DNA of 64,000 nucleotides from Serratia rubidaea (GCA_901472405.1 LR590463.1:1240001-1304000), one strand, 5' to 3'. Positions 19,341 to 30,373 are shown, counted from the stretch's first letter. Numbers and translations are program-made. Notes: generated by a model from the letters alone, not told the origin.

Positions 19341-20000
19341 ATGGTGCAACGAGCACAATATTACCTATTGGGTGAAAGGGCGATCGTGCTTGAATTGGCA
19401 CCGCCGGTGACGCTGCCCAGCCAGCAGCGGATCTGGGCGTTGGCGGAAAAATTTAACCACCATCCACATGTACAGGAAGTGGTGCCGGGGATGAATAACC
19501 TGACGCTGTTGCTGCAGACGCCGCAGGCGGATATCGCCGCGCTGCTGGAGCAGCTGCGCGAGGGCTGGGAGAGCAGTGAAACGCTGGTGCCGCCGGCGCG
19601 CGAGGTGGCGATTCCGGTGATTTACGGCGGCGAGATGGGGCCGGATCTGGATGAGGTGGCGCGCCATACCGGCATGACGCCGCAGCAGGTGGTGGAGTGC
19701 CACGCCGCGGCTGCTTATGTAGTGTACTTCCTCGGCTTTCAGCCGGGCTTCCCTTATCTCGGCGGCATGCCGGAACGGCTGACGATGCCGCGTCGCGCGG
19801 AACCACGCCTGAGTGTGCCCGCCGGCTCGGTCGGCATCGGCGGCAGCCAGACGGGCATCTACCCACAGGCCGCGCCGGGCGGCTGGCAGCTGATCGGCCG
19901 TACGCCGCTGGCGCTGTTTAACCCGCAGGATACCCCGCCGACGCTGCTGCGTCCGGGCGACAACGTGCGTTTTGTACCGCAGCAGGAGGGCGTATGTTGA
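19341..20000 (+). CDS. pxpB: 5-oxoprolinase subunit PxpB
   Basis: A 219-residue KipI/Allophanate hydrolase subunit 1 family protein aligned along its length with E. coli PxpB (YbgJ). Family-conserved blocks are [44 protein letters not shown] and [11 protein letters not shown]. It works with PxpC and PxpA in ATP-dependent opening of 5-oxoproline to glutamate, and PxpB and PxpC are thought to form the phosphorylating complex. ATG at 19341 has AAGGAGAG at proper spacing. It overlaps pxpC by seven bases. Confidence 0.95.
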   Translation: MVQRAQYYLLGERAIVLELAPPVTLPSQQRIWALAEKFNHHPHVQEVVPGMNNLTLLLQTPQADIAALLEQLREGWESSETLVPPAREVAIPVIYGGEMGPDLDEVARHTGMTPQQVVECHAAAAYVVYFLGFQPGFPYLGGMPERLTMPRRAEPRLSVPAGSVGIGGSQTGIYPQAAPGGWQLIGRTPLALFNPQDTPPTLLRPGDNVRFVPQQEGVC

Positions 20001-20926
20001 AAATTCTGCGTGCCGGCATCTATACCACGGTGCAGGATCTGGGGCGAAACGGCTTCCGCAGCCTCGGCATCAGTCAGGGCGGCGCATTGGATGCGCCGGC
20101 GCTGAAAATCGCCAACCTGCTGGTGGGCAACCGCGCGGACAGCGCCGGGCTGGAGATTACGCTCGGGCAGTTCAGCGCTGAATTTACCCGGCCGAGCTGG
20201 ATTGCGCTGACCGGCGCCGGCTGCGACGCGCTGCTGGACGGTAAACCGCTGTGGACCGGCTGGCGTTATCCGGTGAAAGCGGGCCAGCAGCTGGTGCTGC
20301 AGAAGCCGAAACACGGCATGCGCAGCTATCTGGCGATTGCCGGCGGCATTGCGGTGCCGGAGGTGTTGGGTTCGCGCAGCACCGATCTGCGAACCGGCTT
20401 TGGCGGGCTGGAGGGACGGAAGCTGCAGGACGGCGACCAGCTGCCGCTGGGAGAGAGCGTCAACCCGCCGGGCAAGCCGTTCGGCGTCAAACAGCTGCTG
20501 TTTAACAACCGTATCCGCGCGCTGCCGGGGCCGGAGTACCAGGAGTTCAGCACCGCCGCGCGGGAGACCTTCTGGCGCACGCCGTGGCAACTGAGTCCGC
20601 AGAGCAACCGCATGGGCTACCGGCTGCAGGGCAGCGCGGAGTTAACGCGCACCACCGCGCGGGAAATGCTGTCGCACGGCCTGCAGCCGGGCGTGGTGCA
20701 GGTGCCGCATAACGGCCAGCCGATCGTCCTGATGGCGGATGCGCAGACGACCGGCGGCTACCCGCGCATTGCCTGCGTGATCGAAGCCGATCTCTACCAT
20801 CTGGCGCAGCTGCGTCTGGGAGAGCCGGTGCACTTTATTCCCTGTTCTCTGGAAGACGCGCAGCGCGCCAAAAAGGAGCAGGATCTGTTTATCCAACAAA
20901 TTGCCTGGGGGCTACATGATCGTTGA
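19994..20926 (+). CDS. pxpC: 5-oxoprolinase subunit PxpC
   Basis: A 310-residue KipA/allophanate hydrolase subunit 2 family protein, matching E. coli PxpC (YbgK). Diagnostic blocks are [55 protein letters not shown] and [10 protein letters not shown]. It partners PxpB in cytoplasmic 5-oxoprolinase. Start and stop overlap with pxpB and pxpA, indicating translational coupling in one operon. Confidence 0.95.
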   Translation: MLKILRAGIYTTVQDLGRNGFRSLGISQGGALDAPALKIANLLVGNRADSAGLEITLGQFSAEFTRPSWIALTGAGCDALLDGKPLWTGWRYPVKAGQQLVLQKPKHGMRSYLAIAGGIAVPEVLGSRSTDLRTGFGGLEGRKLQDGDQLPLGESVNPPGKPFGVKQLLFNNRIRALPGPEYQEFSTAARETFWRTPWQLSPQSNRMGYRLQGSAELTRTTAREMLSHGLQPGVVQVPHNGQPIVLMADAQTTGGYPRIACVIEADLYHLAQLRLGEPVHFIPCSLEDAQRAKKEQDLFIQQIAWGLHDR

Positions 20927-21653
20927 TTTAAATGCCGATCTGGGGGAAGGGTGCGTTAACGACCAGGCGCTGCTGCAGCTGGTCAGTTCGGCCAATATCG
21001 CCTGTGGTTTTCACGCCGGCGACGCGCAGACCATGCGCCAGTCGGTGCGCTGGGCGCTGCAGTATGGCGTGGCGATTGGCGCGCACCCCAGCTTCCCCGA
21101 CCGGGAAAACTTTGGCCGTACGCGCATGCAGCTGCCGGCGGAAACCGTCTACGCGCAGGTGGTGTATCAACTGGGGGCGCTGGCGGCCATCGCCAGGGCG
21201 GAGGGCGGCGCGATGACGCACGTGAAGCCGCACGGCATGCTGTACAACCAGGCGGCGGTGGAGCCGGCGCTGGCGGACGCCATCGCCCGGGCGGTCAAGG
21301 ACGTCGATCCGGCGCTGCGGCTGGTGGGGCTGGCGGGCAGCGAGCTGATCCGCGCCGGAGAGCGGTTGGGGCTGGCGACCCGGCAGGAAGCGTTTGCCGA
21401 CCGCGGCTATCTGGCCGACGGCACGCTGGTGCCGCGCGGGCAAAGCGGAGCGCTGATCGAAGATGACCAGCAGGCGCTGCAACAAACGCTGGAAATGGTG
21501 CGCCATCATCGGGTGCGCAGCATTGACGGCAAATGGGCCGCAGTGCAGGCGGAAACCGTCTGCCTGCACGGCGACGGCGAGCATGCGCTGGCGTATGCCC
21601 GCAAACTGCGCGCCAGCTTTGCCGAACAGGGCATCAGCGTCAGCGCAGAATAA
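20916..21653 (+). CDS. pxpA: 5-oxoprolinase subunit PxpA
   Basis: A 245-residue LamB/YcsF family protein, matching E. coli PxpA (YbgL). It starts [13 protein letters not shown], followed by [46 protein letters not shown] and EVFADRGY-like [12 protein letters not shown]. These conserved acidic and histidine residues form the hydrolase site that opens 5-oxoproline. The gene overlaps pxpC by 11 bases. The DUF969 membrane gene starts 86 bases later. Confidence 0.95.
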   Translation: MIVDLNADLGEGCVNDQALLQLVSSANIACGFHAGDAQTMRQSVRWALQYGVAIGAHPSFPDRENFGRTRMQLPAETVYAQVVYQLGALAAIARAEGGAMTHVKPHGMLYNQAAVEPALADAIARAVKDVDPALRLVGLAGSELIRAGERLGLATRQEAFADRGYLADGTLVPRGQSGALIEDDQQALQQTLEMVRHHRVRSIDGKWAAVQAETVCLHGDGEHALAYARKLRASFAEQGISVSAE

Positions 21654-21739
21654 CAATAAAAAAACCAATACAACATAACAGGCACAGGCCTTCGACCCGC
21701 AGCTTGCGGCTGCGGGCGGGGCATCAAGGGGAATACACA

Positions 21740-22471
21740 ATGGAACAGGTTGTCAATTACTGGCCGCTGATCGGCATTGCCGTGATCGTGGTCGGTTTTC
21801 TTCTGCGTTTTAATCCGGTGCTGGTGGTGATCGTCGCCGGTCTGGCCACCGGACTGGCGGCGATGATGCCGCTGACGGAAATCCTGGAGAGGATGGGCGA
21901 AGGGTTTCTGAACACCCGCAACCTGTCGCTGATCCTGCTGCTGCCGCTGGCGGTGATCGGTACGCTGGAGCGCCATGGCCTGAAGGAGCGGGCGCAGGCC
22001 TGGATCGCCAGGATCAAAAGCGCCACCGCCGGGCGTCTGCTGATCGTCTACCTGTTTGTGCGGGAAATCACCGCGGCGATGGGGCTGACCAGCCTGGGCG
22101 GCCATCCGCAGATGGTGCGTCCGCTGTTGGCGCCGATGGCCGAAGGGGCGACGGAGAACCGCTATGGCGAACTGCCGGAGCGCGTGCGCTACCGCCTGCG
22201 CGCCATGTCGGCGGCGACCGATAATGTCGGGCTGTTCTTCGGCGAAGATATCTTCGTCGCCTTCGGCGCGATTATTTTTATGCACAACTTTATGCTGGAG
22301 TCCGGCGGTATTCAGACCGAACCGCTGCATATCGCGCTGTGGGGCATTCCGACGGCGATTTTCGCCTTCCTGATCCACGCCTTCCGCCTGTACCGCATGG
22401 ACAAGCGGCTCAGCGCCGAGCTGGCGCAGCTTAATCAGGCGGCGTTGCAGGCCAAAGGAGACGCGCAATGA
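21740..22471 (+). CDS. DUF969 membrane protein, putative 5-oxoproline transporter subunit
   Basis: A 243-residue membrane protein with predicted helices near residues 7-25, 27-45, 60-80 and further along. Recognisable DUF969 segments are LILLLPLAVIGTLERHGLKE, REITAAMGLTSLGGHPQMV and DNVGLFFGEDIFVAFGA. DUF969 and DUF979 proteins are nearly always encoded together and are regarded as a two-part permease. The pairing here with 5-oxoprolinase and Pcp genes suggests pyroglutamate import, which is an inference from context. ATG at 21740 has AAGGGG upstream. The gene overlaps the DUF979 gene by four bases. Confidence 0.85.
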   Translation: MEQVVNYWPLIGIAVIVVGFLLRFNPVLVVIVAGLATGLAAMMPLTEILERMGEGFLNTRNLSLILLLPLAVIGTLERHGLKERAQAWIARIKSATAGRLLIVYLFVREITAAMGLTSLGGHPQMVRPLLAPMAEGATENRYGELPERVRYRLRAMSAATDNVGLFFGEDIFVAFGAIIFMHNFMLESGGIQTEPLHIALWGIPTAIFAFLIHAFRLYRMDKRLSAELAQLNQAALQAKGDAQ

Positions 22472-23475
22472 ACTTTCAGCTGCAATATCTCTACTGGCTG
22501 GCCGGGGTTATCCTGCTGATTGTTGCCGTGATGTCGCTGCGCGACCGCACCAACCCGCGTCGTTTTACCACCGGTTTATTCTGGGGGCTGTATGGCCTGG
22601 TGTTTATGGTCGGCGACTGGACCTATGACCTGTTCGGCGCCGGCGAGGAAGCCAGACGCCTGCTGCATATGGTCATCGGCGCGCTGGTGGTGCTGATGGC
22701 GCTGGTTGCCGGCCTCGGCGGCGTGCGGCTGGGCAGTTACCATCAGCGTACGCAGCAGCAGCGCGAAGAGAGCGCCAAGCGGCTCGGCAACCGGCTGTTT
22801 GTGCCGGCGCTGGCGATCCCGGTGGTGACGGTGATCGGGGTGCTGCTGTTCAACAACATTCCGGCGTTGCAGAACGCGGTGTTCGGCCCGGGCAACCACT
22901 CGACGCTGATTACCCTGTTCTCGATGGCGCTGGGAGTGATCCTCGGCGGCGTAATTGCGGTGAAAATGACCCACGAACGCGTGGCGCAGCCGCTGCAGGA
23001 GGCGCGCCGGCTGCTGGATTCCATCGGCTGGGCGTTTATTTTGCCGCAGATCCTCGCCATGCTGGGGCTGCTGTTCACCAGCGCCGGGGTCGGCACGGCG
23101 GTGGCGCACCTGACGCAGGAGTATCTGGCGGTGGATAACCGCTTTATCGCCGTGGCGGTGTATGCGGTCGGCATGGCGCTGCTGACCATGGTGATGGGCA
23201 ACGCCTTTGCGGCATTCCCGATTATCACCGCCGGCGTCGGCATTCCGATTCTGGTGCTGCAGCATGGCGGCAACCCGGCGGTCATGGCGGCCATCGGCAT
23301 GTTTTCCGGCTACTGCGGCACGCTGATGACGCCGATGGCGGCTAACTTTAATATCGTACCGGCGGCGCTGCTGGAACTGCCGGACCGCAACGCGGTGATT
23401 AAGGTTCAGGTGCCGACCGGCGTCCTGCTGCTGACGGTAAACGTCTTTCTGCTCTATTTCCTGATGTTCCTGTAG
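22468..23475 (+). CDS. DUF979 membrane protein, putative 5-oxoproline transporter subunit
   Basis: A 335-residue protein with about eight to nine hydrophobic helices and the DUF979 signature blocks [51 protein letters not shown] and [19 protein letters not shown]. The start codon overlaps the DUF969 stop by four bases. The operon continues into pcp after eight bases. No direct biochemical function is known to me for the pair. Transport of 5-oxoproline is inferred from the neighbours. Confidence 0.85.
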   Translation: MNFQLQYLYWLAGVILLIVAVMSLRDRTNPRRFTTGLFWGLYGLVFMVGDWTYDLFGAGEEARRLLHMVIGALVVLMALVAGLGGVRLGSYHQRTQQQREESAKRLGNRLFVPALAIPVVTVIGVLLFNNIPALQNAVFGPGNHSTLITLFSMALGVILGGVIAVKMTHERVAQPLQEARRLLDSIGWAFILPQILAMLGLLFTSAGVGTAVAHLTQEYLAVDNRFIAVAVYAVGMALLTMVMGNAFAAFPIITAGVGIPILVLQHGGNPAVMAAIGMFSGYCGTLMTPMAANFNIVPAALLELPDRNAVIKVQVPTGVLLLTVNVFLLYFLMFL

Positions 23476-23483
23476 GAGAACGC

Positions 23484-24131
23484 ATGCAACACACAGTATT
23501 GATTACCGGCTTTGAGCCGTTTGACGGTGAGCGCGTCAATCCTTCCTGGGAAGTGGTGAAGCAGCTTAACGACATGGAACTGAGCGGCGTGCGCATCGTG
23601 GCGCGCCAGCTGCCCTGCGTATTCGGCGCCTCGCTGACGGCGCTGAACGCGGCGATTGATGAACTGGCGCCGCAGATGGTGCTGGCGGTCGGTCAGGCCG
23701 GCGGCCGCAGCGATATTTCGCTGGAGCGGGTGGCGATCAATATTGATGATGCACGCATTCCGGATAATCAGGGGCAGCAGCCGATTGATGAGCCGATCGT
23801 GGCCGACGGTCCGGCGGCGTATTTCAGTACGCTGCCGATCAAGGCGGTGGTTGACAGTATGCGCGAGGCCGGTATTCCGGCCTCGGTATCGCAAACCGCC
23901 GGCACCTATGTGTGCAACCACGTGATGTACGGCCTGCTGCACCGGCTGCGCGACCAGCCGGCGATCAAGGGAGGATTTATTCATATTCCCTATCTGCCGG
24001 AGCAGGCGGCGGCGCATCCGGGCCAGCCGAGCATGGCGGCCGGCACCGTGCTGTTCGCGCTGGAGCTGGCGATCTCGGTTGCCCTGCAGGTGGAACACGA
24101 TCTGAAGGTGGTGGGCGGCGCCACGCACTAA
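23484..24131 (+). CDS. pcp: Pyroglutamyl-peptidase I
   Basis: A 215-residue cysteine peptidase of family C15. It removes N-terminal pyroglutamate from peptides. The substrate pocket [14 protein letters not shown] is at residues 9-22. The catalytic residues are Glu in [11 protein letters not shown] near 80, Cys in [12 protein letters not shown] near 143 and His in [11 protein letters not shown] near 167. It closes the pxp operon: Pcp releases pyroglutamate and PxpBCA converts it to glutamate. E. coli K-12 lacks pcp at this site, so this is an addition relative to E. coli. Confidence 0.95.
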   Translation: MQHTVLITGFEPFDGERVNPSWEVVKQLNDMELSGVRIVARQLPCVFGASLTALNAAIDELAPQMVLAVGQAGGRSDISLERVAINIDDARIPDNQGQQPIDEPIVADGPAAYFSTLPIKAVVDSMREAGIPASVSQTAGTYVCNHVMYGLLHRLRDQPAIKGGFIHIPYLPEQAAAHPGQPSMAAGTVLFALELAISVALQVEHDLKVVGGATH

Positions 24132-24184
24132 GCCGCGTTAAGGCGTCCTCAGCGGCGCCGGTATGCTAAACCAAGGAGCAGTAT

Positions 24185-24975
24185 ATGCCTGAAGGACCGG
24201 AAATACGCCGGGCGGCGGACCAATTGGCGGCGGCGATCCTCAACCAGCCGCTGTGCGATGTCTGGTTTGCCTTTCCCCGGCTGCAACACTACCAGCGCGA
24301 ACTGATCGGCGAGCGGGTGATTGCCATCGAACCGCGCGGCAAAGCGTTGCTGACCCACTTTTCCAACGGGCTGACGATGTACAGCCATAACCAGCTGTAC
24401 GGCGTGTGGAAAGTGGCGGCGGCGGGGGAAAGCCCGGCCACCAAACGTGAACTACGCGTGCGTCTGGAGACGGCGCAGCAGGCAATTTTGCTGTACAGCG
24501 CCTCGGACATCACCCTGGGGCCGCGCGGCGAAATTGAGCAGCATCCCTTTTTGCAGCGTATCGGGCCTGACGTGCTGGACGAGCGTCTGATGCCGCAGCA
24601 GGTCGCCGAACGGCTGCTGTCGCCGCCGTTCCGCCGGCGTCAGCTGGGGGCATGCTGCTGGACCAGGCTTTTCTGGCCGGGCTGGGCAACTATCTGCGGG
24701 CGGAAATTCTCTGGCAGGCGCAGCTGGCGCCGCAGCACCGGCCGCAGGAGTTAACCCCGGAGGCGCTGCAGCGGCTGGCGCAGGCGCTGCTGGCGGTGCC
24801 GCGTCTCTCCTACCATACGCGCGGACAGGCGGACGACGACCGTCACCACGGCGCGCTGTTCAGCTTCAAGGTGTTTCACCGCAGCGGCGAGCCGTGCCCG
24901 CGCTGCGGCGCGATGATTGAAAAAACCACGCTGTCGTCGCGGCCGTTCTACTTCTGTCCGGTCTGTCAGCGTTAG
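24185..24975 (+). CDS. nei: Endonuclease VIII (one-base deletion)
   Basis: A DNA glycosylase/AP lyase for oxidised pyrimidines, about 263 residues after correction. The N-terminal [12 protein letters not shown] carries the catalytic Pro-2 and Glu-3. The helix-two-turns-helix is [20 protein letters not shown]. The C-terminal zinc finger has [10 protein letters not shown] and FYFCPVCQR. The frame breaks at the G run 24646-24650, where one missing base separates RRRQLG from MLLDQAF. Both halves are otherwise intact. In E. coli nei also lies between the pxp genes and gltA. Confidence 0.92.
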
Positions 24976-24983
24976 CGCAGCAC

Positions 24984-25014
24984 AAAAAAAAGCGCCGCCC
25001 GAAAGGGCGGCGCC
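24984..25014 (-). terminator. Rho-independent terminator of gltA
   Basis: Stem GCGCCGCCC/GGGCGGCGC with a GAAA-type loop (24992-25013), followed on the minus strand by eight T. It stands between the converging nei and gltA genes. Confidence 0.9.
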
Positions 25015-25042
25015 GTGCTGCTTTATGTAGGGTAAAGCGGCA

Positions 25043-26331
25043 TTATTTGAGCTGGGATTTGAAATCACGCTCGGTGTAGCCGGTGTACAGCTGACGCGGA
25101 CGGGCGATTTTGATGCCCTCGTCGTGCATTTCGTTCCAGTGAGCGATCCAGCCGATAGTCCGCGCGATGGCGAAGATAACGGTGAACATGGAAGACGGAA
25201 TGCCCATCGCCTTCAGGATGATGCCTGAGTAGAAGTCGACGTTCGGGTACAGTTTCTTCTCGATGAAGTACGGGTCGTTCAGCGCGATGTGTTCCAGCTC
25301 CATCGCTACCTGCAGCAGGTTATCGTCTTTCTTGTTCAGCTCTTTCAGCACTTCGTGACAGGTTTCACGCATCACGGTGGCGCGCGGGTCGTAGTTCTTG
25401 TACACGCGGTGGCCGAAGCCCATCAGGCGGAAGGAGTCGTTTTTGTCCTTGGCGCGCTTGATGAATTCCGGAATGTGCTCAACGGTGTTGATCTCTTCCA
25501 GCATTTTCAGCGCCGCTTCGTTGGCGCCGCCGTGCGCAGGCCCCCACAGGGAGGCGATACCGGCCGCGATGCAGGCAAACGGGTTGGCGCCGGAAGAGCC
25601 AGCGGTACGTACGGTAGAGGTAGAGGCGTTCTGCTCGTGGTCGGCATGCAGGATCAGGATACGGTCCATCGCGCGTTCCAGCACCGGGTTCACCACGTAC
25701 TCTTCACACGGCGTAGCGAACATCATATGCAGGAAGTTGCCGGCGTAGGACAGGTCGTTGCGCGGGTAAACGAACGGCTGGCCCAGCGAGTATTTTGTAA
25801 CACATCGCCGCCACGGTCGGCATTTTGGACAGCAGACGGTAGGCGGTGATTTCACGGTGACGCTCGTTGTTGACGTCCAGCGCATCGTGGTAGAAGGCCG
25901 CCAGCGCGCCGGTCACGCCGCACAGCACCGCCATCGGGTGCGAGTCGCGACGGAAGCCACGGAACAGATGGGTGATCTGGTCGTGGATCATGGTGTGGCG
26001 GGTAACGGTGGTTTTGAAGGTTTCAAACTCTTCCGGCGTCGGCGTTTCGCCGTACAGCAGGATGTAGCACACTTCCAGATAAGAGGACTCTTTCGCCAGT
26101 TGCTCGATAGGGAAGCCGCGGTGCAGCAGCACGCCTTTGTCGCCATCGATAAACGTGATTTTAGATTCGCAGGAAGCCGTGGAGGTGAAGCCGGGATCGA
26201 ATGTGAAATAACCTTTGGAACCGAGGGTGCGAACATCAAGGACATCAGGGCCCAGGGTTGGGCTTAGTACGCCGAGCTCAATGGGAGGCGTCACCGTTTG
26301 GTACGGTTAGCGTCGCTTTCTTATCAGTCAT
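25043..26331 (-). CDS. gltA: Citrate synthase (two one-base insertions)
   Basis: Type II citrate synthase, condensing acetyl-CoA with oxaloacetate. It is 428 residues when corrected, against 427 in E. coli. The start [14 protein letters not shown] is preceded by GGAGACAG. Catalytic residues lie in [12 protein letters not shown] (His), [15 protein letters not shown] (His) and [13 protein letters not shown] (Asp). Frame breaks are at 26287-26288 (NGDA|PIELG) and the T run 25793-25796 ([13 protein letters not shown]). Removal of one base at each restores the sequence. Since the enzyme is needed for glutamate synthesis, these are presumably assembly errors. The gene is divergent from sdhCDAB. Confidence 0.95.
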
Positions 26332-27022
26332 TTACTGTCTCCTTAGCGCCTTATTTTAATAATCACTAACAACCGAAATACCTTAATTCTCCGCATGTTG
26401 CCCGCAAAAAGGGTATGCGGACATAAACTCTGTGAGCAACTGCGCAATAATGCGGTTAGGGTACAGAGCGATGACCCCGGCGCCTCCGTTTTGCGGCATA
26501 ATAGGCGGCAAACAGAAGTTGCTGGGCTGACCAGGCGAACGAGACGGGTGGCCGGTTGTTAACGATTTATTGAATTCGTTATTTTCTGTTGATCATTACC
26601 TACGACGTGTTCGGGGTTTTTTAACCGAATACACTGTTGCATAACTTCTACGTGGGGGAAGTGTATCCGGCGACCTATAGCGCATCATAGGCCTTTTGTG
26701 CCCCTATATGTAATGGAAATGTTGATCTCTTGTCAAATCAGATAATTAATTTTGTACTAAATGTGAAAATCGTGATCTAAATCACTGTTCGGGGGAAATG
26801 TCCCCAAAGGGATTGTATGGGAATTGTAATCAGAATGTGATCCTCCTATACTGCCGCCAGGTCTCCGGATTACCCTGAAGTAGGAGCACCCAGCGTTATA
26901 ACAATGCGCCGTTTAAGCACAGAGGATGTCGATGTTTGAGCGCGTGACGTGTAAGGGTTTTTGGCTCTTAACGCTGTCTGATCCCCACCCAGGCCCGGAG
27001 GAAGGAAAATAATAAGAGCTGT
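26332..27022. other. gltA-sdhC divergent regulatory region
   Basis: A 691-base AT-rich region between the divergent gltA and sdhC genes, with no coding gene that I can support. In E. coli the equivalent region carries gltA promoters and the ArcA- and CRP-controlled sdhC promoter. One clear CRP-like palindrome is listed separately. Other sites cannot be placed without alignment. Confidence 0.6.
26771..26786. promoter_or_regulatory. CRP-like site upstream of sdhC
   Basis: CGTGATCTAAATCACT matches the CRP core GTGA-N6-TCAC exactly on both arms. It lies about 250 bases upstream of sdhC. E. coli sdhCDAB is CRP-activated, but the distance from the promoter here is not known. An FNR-like reading (related symmetry) is also possible. 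Confidence 0.5.
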
Positions 27023-27412
27023 GTGGGCAAAACCGTGAAAAAACAAAGACCTGTCAACCTGGATCTGCAAACGATCCGGTTCCCTGTAACTGCGATAGCG
27101 TCCATCTTACACCGAGTCTCTGGCGTAATTACCTTCGTTGCCGTGGGTATTCTCCTCTGGCTGCTGGGCACGTCTCTCTCTTCCCAAGAGGGATTCCTGC
27201 AGGCTGCCGCCATCATGAATAGCTTCTTCGTCAAGTTCATATTCTGGGGGATCCTCACTGCGCTGGCCTATCACATTTGCGGTGGCATTCGTCACTTGTT
27301 AATGGATTTTGGCTATATCGAAGAGAGTTTAGCGGCTGGTCAGCGTTCTGCCCAGGTGGCGTTCGTTCTGACCGTTGTGCTGTCAATTCTGGCTGGAGTC
27401 CTCGTATGGTAA
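27023..27412 (+). CDS. sdhC: Succinate dehydrogenase cytochrome b556 subunit
   Basis: A 129-residue membrane anchor with three helices, matching E. coli SdhC ([35 protein letters not shown]). The heme and quinone site residues are in HRVSG, and the heme ligand region is [18 protein letters not shown]. The start is GTG at 27023 (MGKTVKK), as I recall for Serratia and Yersinia. No strong ribosome site precedes it. It is the first gene of the sdhCDAB-sucABCD cluster. Confidence 0.95.
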   Translation: MGKTVKKQRPVNLDLQTIRFPVTAIASILHRVSGVITFVAVGILLWLLGTSLSSQEGFLQAAAIMNSFFVKFIFWGILTALAYHICGGIRHLLMDFGYIEESLAAGQRSAQVAFVLTVVLSILAGVLVW

Positions 27413-27753
27413 ACAATGCTTCCGCATTAGGGCGCAGCGGCGTACACGACTGGTTGTTACTGCGTGCTTCCGCTATCGTCATCACCCTGTATGTCCTCTA
27501 TATCCTGGGCTTTGTCGTCACGGCTCCGGACATCACCTATGAAATCTGGCGCGGCTTCTTCGCCACCTCAATTACGAAAGTCTTCACCGTGTTGACCTTG
27601 CTGTCGATTCTGGCGCACGCCTGGATCGGTCTGTGGCAGGTGCTGACGGATTATATCAAGCCGTTGGCGTTACGCCTGGTGCTGCAACTGGCGGTGGTCG
27701 TCCTGTTGCTGGTCTATTTACTGTACGGAACAATCGTAGTGTGGGGTGCGTAA
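27406..27753 (+). CDS. sdhD: Succinate dehydrogenase membrane anchor subunit D
   Basis: A 115-residue protein with three helices. It has the start [21 protein letters not shown] and the heme-ligand histidine in [19 protein letters not shown]. It forms the quinone-binding membrane anchor with SdhC. ATG at 27406 overlaps the sdhC stop by seven bases, so the two are translationally coupled. sdhA begins three bases after the stop. Confidence 0.96.
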   Translation: MVNNASALGRSGVHDWLLLRASAIVITLYVLYILGFVVTAPDITYEIWRGFFATSITKVFTVLTLLSILAHAWIGLWQVLTDYIKPLALRLVLQLAVVVLLLVYLLYGTIVVWGA

Positions 27754-27756
27754 AAA

Positions 27757-29522
27757 ATGAAACTGCCAGTCAGAGAGTTTGATGCAGTTGTTATCGGTGC
27801 GGGCGGCGCAGGTATGCGCGCGGCGCTGCAAATTTCCCAGTCGGGCTCAACCTGCGCCCTGCTGTCCAAAGTATTCCCGACCCGTTCCCATACCGTGTCC
27901 GCACAGGGCGGCATCACCGTCGCGCTGGCAACAGCCACGAAGATAACTGGGAATGGCATATGTACGATACCGTCAAGGGTTCCGACTATATCGGCGACCA
28001 GGACGCTATCGAGTATATGTGTAAAACCGGCCCGGAAGCGATTCTGGAGCTGGAGCACATGGGCCTGCCGTTCTCACGTCTGGACGACGGCCGCATTTAT
28101 CAGCGTCCGTTCGGCGGCCAGTCGAAAGAGTTCGGCGGCGAGCAGGCGGCGCGCACCGCGGCGGCGGCTGACCGTACCGGCCATGCCCTGCTGCACACGC
28201 TGTACCAGCAGAACCTGAGAAACCACACCACCATCTTCTCCGAGTGGTACGCGCTGGATCTGGTGAAGAACCAGGACGGCGCCGTGGTCGGCACCACCGC
28301 CATCTGCATCGAAACCGGCGAAGTGGTGTACTTCAAAGCCAAGGCGACCATTCTGGCCACCGGCGGCGCAGGCCGTATTTACCAGTCCACCACCAACGCC
28401 CACATTAATACCGGTGACGGCGTCGGCATGGCGATTCGCGCCGGCGTACCGGTGCAGGATATGGAAATGTGGCAGTTCCACCCGACCGGCATCGCCGGCG
28501 CCGGGGTTCTGGTGACCGAAGGCTGCCGCGGCGAAGGCGGTTACCTGCTGAATAAACACGGCGAGCGCTTTATGGAGCGTTATGCGCCGAACGCCAAAGA
28601 TCTGGCGGGCCGCGACGTGGTTGCGCGCTCGATCATGATTGAAATCCGCGAAGGCCGCGGCTGCGACGGTCCATGGGGCCCGCACGCCAAGCTGAAGCTG
28701 GACCACCTGGGCAAAGACGTGCTGGAATCCCGCCTGCCGGGCATTCTGGAATTGTCGCGCACCTTTGCGCACGTCGATCCGGTGAAAGAGCCGATCCCGG
28801 TTATCCCGACCTGTCACTATATGATGGGCGGCATTCCGACCAAAGTGAGCGGTCAGGCGCTGACCGTCAACGAGAAAGGCGAAGACGTCGTGATTCCGGG
28901 CCTGTTCGCCGTCGGAGAAATCGCCTGCGTATCGGTGCACGGCGCCAACCGCCTGGGCGGCAACTCGCTGCTTGACCTGGTGGTGTTCGGCCGTTCCGCC
29001 GGCCTGCATCTGCAGGAGTCTCTGGCAGAGCAGGGCGCAAGCCGCGACGCCAGCGAATCCGACGTGGAAGCGTCGCTGGATCGCCTGAACCGCTGGAACA
29101 ACACCCGCTCCGGCGAAGATCCGGTAGAAATTCGCAAGGCGCTGCAAGCCTGTATGCAACACAACTTCTCGGTGTTCCGCGAAGGTGATGCGATGGCGAA
29201 GGGCCTGGAAGAGCTGAAAGTTATTCGTGAACGTTTGAAGAACGCACGCCTGGACGATACCTCCCGCGAGTTCAACACCCAGCGCATCGAATGCCTGGAA
29301 CTGGACAACCTGATGGAGACCGCGTATTCCACCGCCGTGTCGGCCAACTTCCGTACCGAGAGCCGTGGCGCACACAGCCGCTTCGACTACCCGGAACGTG
29401 ATGACGCCAACTGGCTGTGCCACTCGCTGTATCTGCCGCAATCGGAAAGCATGGCGCGTCGTGAAGTGAACATGCAACCGAAACTGCGCCCGGCATTCCC
29501 GCCGAAAGTGCGTTCTTACTAA
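27757..29522 (+). CDS. sdhA: Succinate dehydrogenase flavoprotein subunit (one-base deletion)
   Basis: The FAD-bearing catalytic subunit, 588 residues after correction, the same as E. coli. The FAD site is [14 protein letters not shown], and FAD attaches covalently to His in [10 protein letters not shown] near residue 45. Active-site residues lie in [11 protein letters not shown] and in [19 protein letters not shown]. The frame breaks at 27927-27928, where one missing G separates GGITVAL from [11 protein letters not shown]. The rest is intact, so a functional gene with a sequencing error is the best reading. Confidence 0.95.
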
Positions 29523-29539
29523 TTCGCGGAGATCGATGG

Positions 29540-30256
29540 ATGAAACTCGAATTCTCAATATATCGCTATAACCCGGATGTCGACGACGCTCCGCACATGC
29601 AGGACTACACGCTTGAAGCGGAAGAAGGTCGCGATATGATGTTGCTGGACGCGTTGATCCAACTGAAAGAGAAGGATCCGACGCTGTCGTTCCGTCGCTC
29701 ATGCCGTGAAGGCGTGTGCGGTTCCGACGGTCTGAACATGAACGGTAAAAACGGCCTGGCCTGCATCACCCCGATTTCGTCGCTGCGCAAAGGCAACGGC
29801 AAAATCGTCATTCGTCCGCTGCCGGGCCTGCCGGTGGTGCGCGATCTGGTGGTGGACATGGGGCAGTTCTATACCCAGTATGAAAAGATCCGGCCTTATC
29901 TGCTTAACGACGGTAAAAATCCGCCGGCGCGCGAGCACCTGCAGTCGCCGGACGAACGCGCCAAGCTGGACGGTCTGTACGAGTGCATTCTGTGCGCCTG
30001 CTGCTCGACCTCTTGCCCGTCGTTCTGGTGGAACCCGGACAAATTCATCGGCCCGGCCGGCCTGCTGGCGGCATATCGTTTCCTGATCGACAGCCGCGAC
30101 ACCGAAACGGCAGAACGTTTAGACGATCTGGACGACGCTTTCAGTGTTTTCCGCTGCCATAGCATCATGAATTGTGTCAGTGTATGCCCTAAAGGCTTGA
30201 ACCCGACCCGCGCTATCGGGCATATCAAGTCGATGCTGCTGCAACGCAGCGCGTAA
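29540..30256 (+). CDS. sdhB: Succinate dehydrogenase iron-sulfur subunit
   Basis: A 238-residue protein with three iron-sulfur clusters. The 2Fe-2S ligands are in SCREGVCGSDG near residue 55. The 4Fe-4S and 3Fe-4S ligands lie in CILCACCSTSCPSFWW near 149 and in CHSIMNCVSVCPKGLNP near 206. It passes electrons from SdhA to the quinone site. It follows sdhA after 17 bases. The length is equal to that of E. coli. Confidence 0.97.
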   Translation: MKLEFSIYRYNPDVDDAPHMQDYTLEAEEGRDMMLLDALIQLKEKDPTLSFRRSCREGVCGSDGLNMNGKNGLACITPISSLRKGNGKIVIRPLPGLPVVRDLVVDMGQFYTQYEKIRPYLLNDGKNPPAREHLQSPDERAKLDGLYECILCACCSTSCPSFWWNPDKFIGPAGLLAAYRFLIDSRDTETAERLDDLDDAFSVFRCHSIMNCVSVCPKGLNPTRAIGHIKSMLLQRSA

Positions 30257-30307
30257 CAGCTTGTGATATCGCGCCGGAGCCGTTGGCCCGGCGCATATTG
30301 GCAGGAA

Positions 30308-30373
30308 GCCTCTAAAAACTGACCCGTGACTGCGGCAGCATGCAGTCAGGTTCCTCCCGCCGGTTTTTAGAGG
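30308..30373 (+). other. Nested stem-loop between sdhB and sucA
   Basis: Arms CCTCTAAAAAC (30308-30318) and GTTTTTAGAGG (30363-30373) are perfectly complementary and enclose an inner hairpin TGACTGC/GCAGTCA (about 30327-30348). It lies in the 282-base sdhB-sucA gap, and a smaller hairpin GGACCGCAAGGTCC follows near 30385-30398. It lacks a T run, so it is probably an mRNA processing or stability element or a weak attenuator rather than a terminator. Confidence 0.6.
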
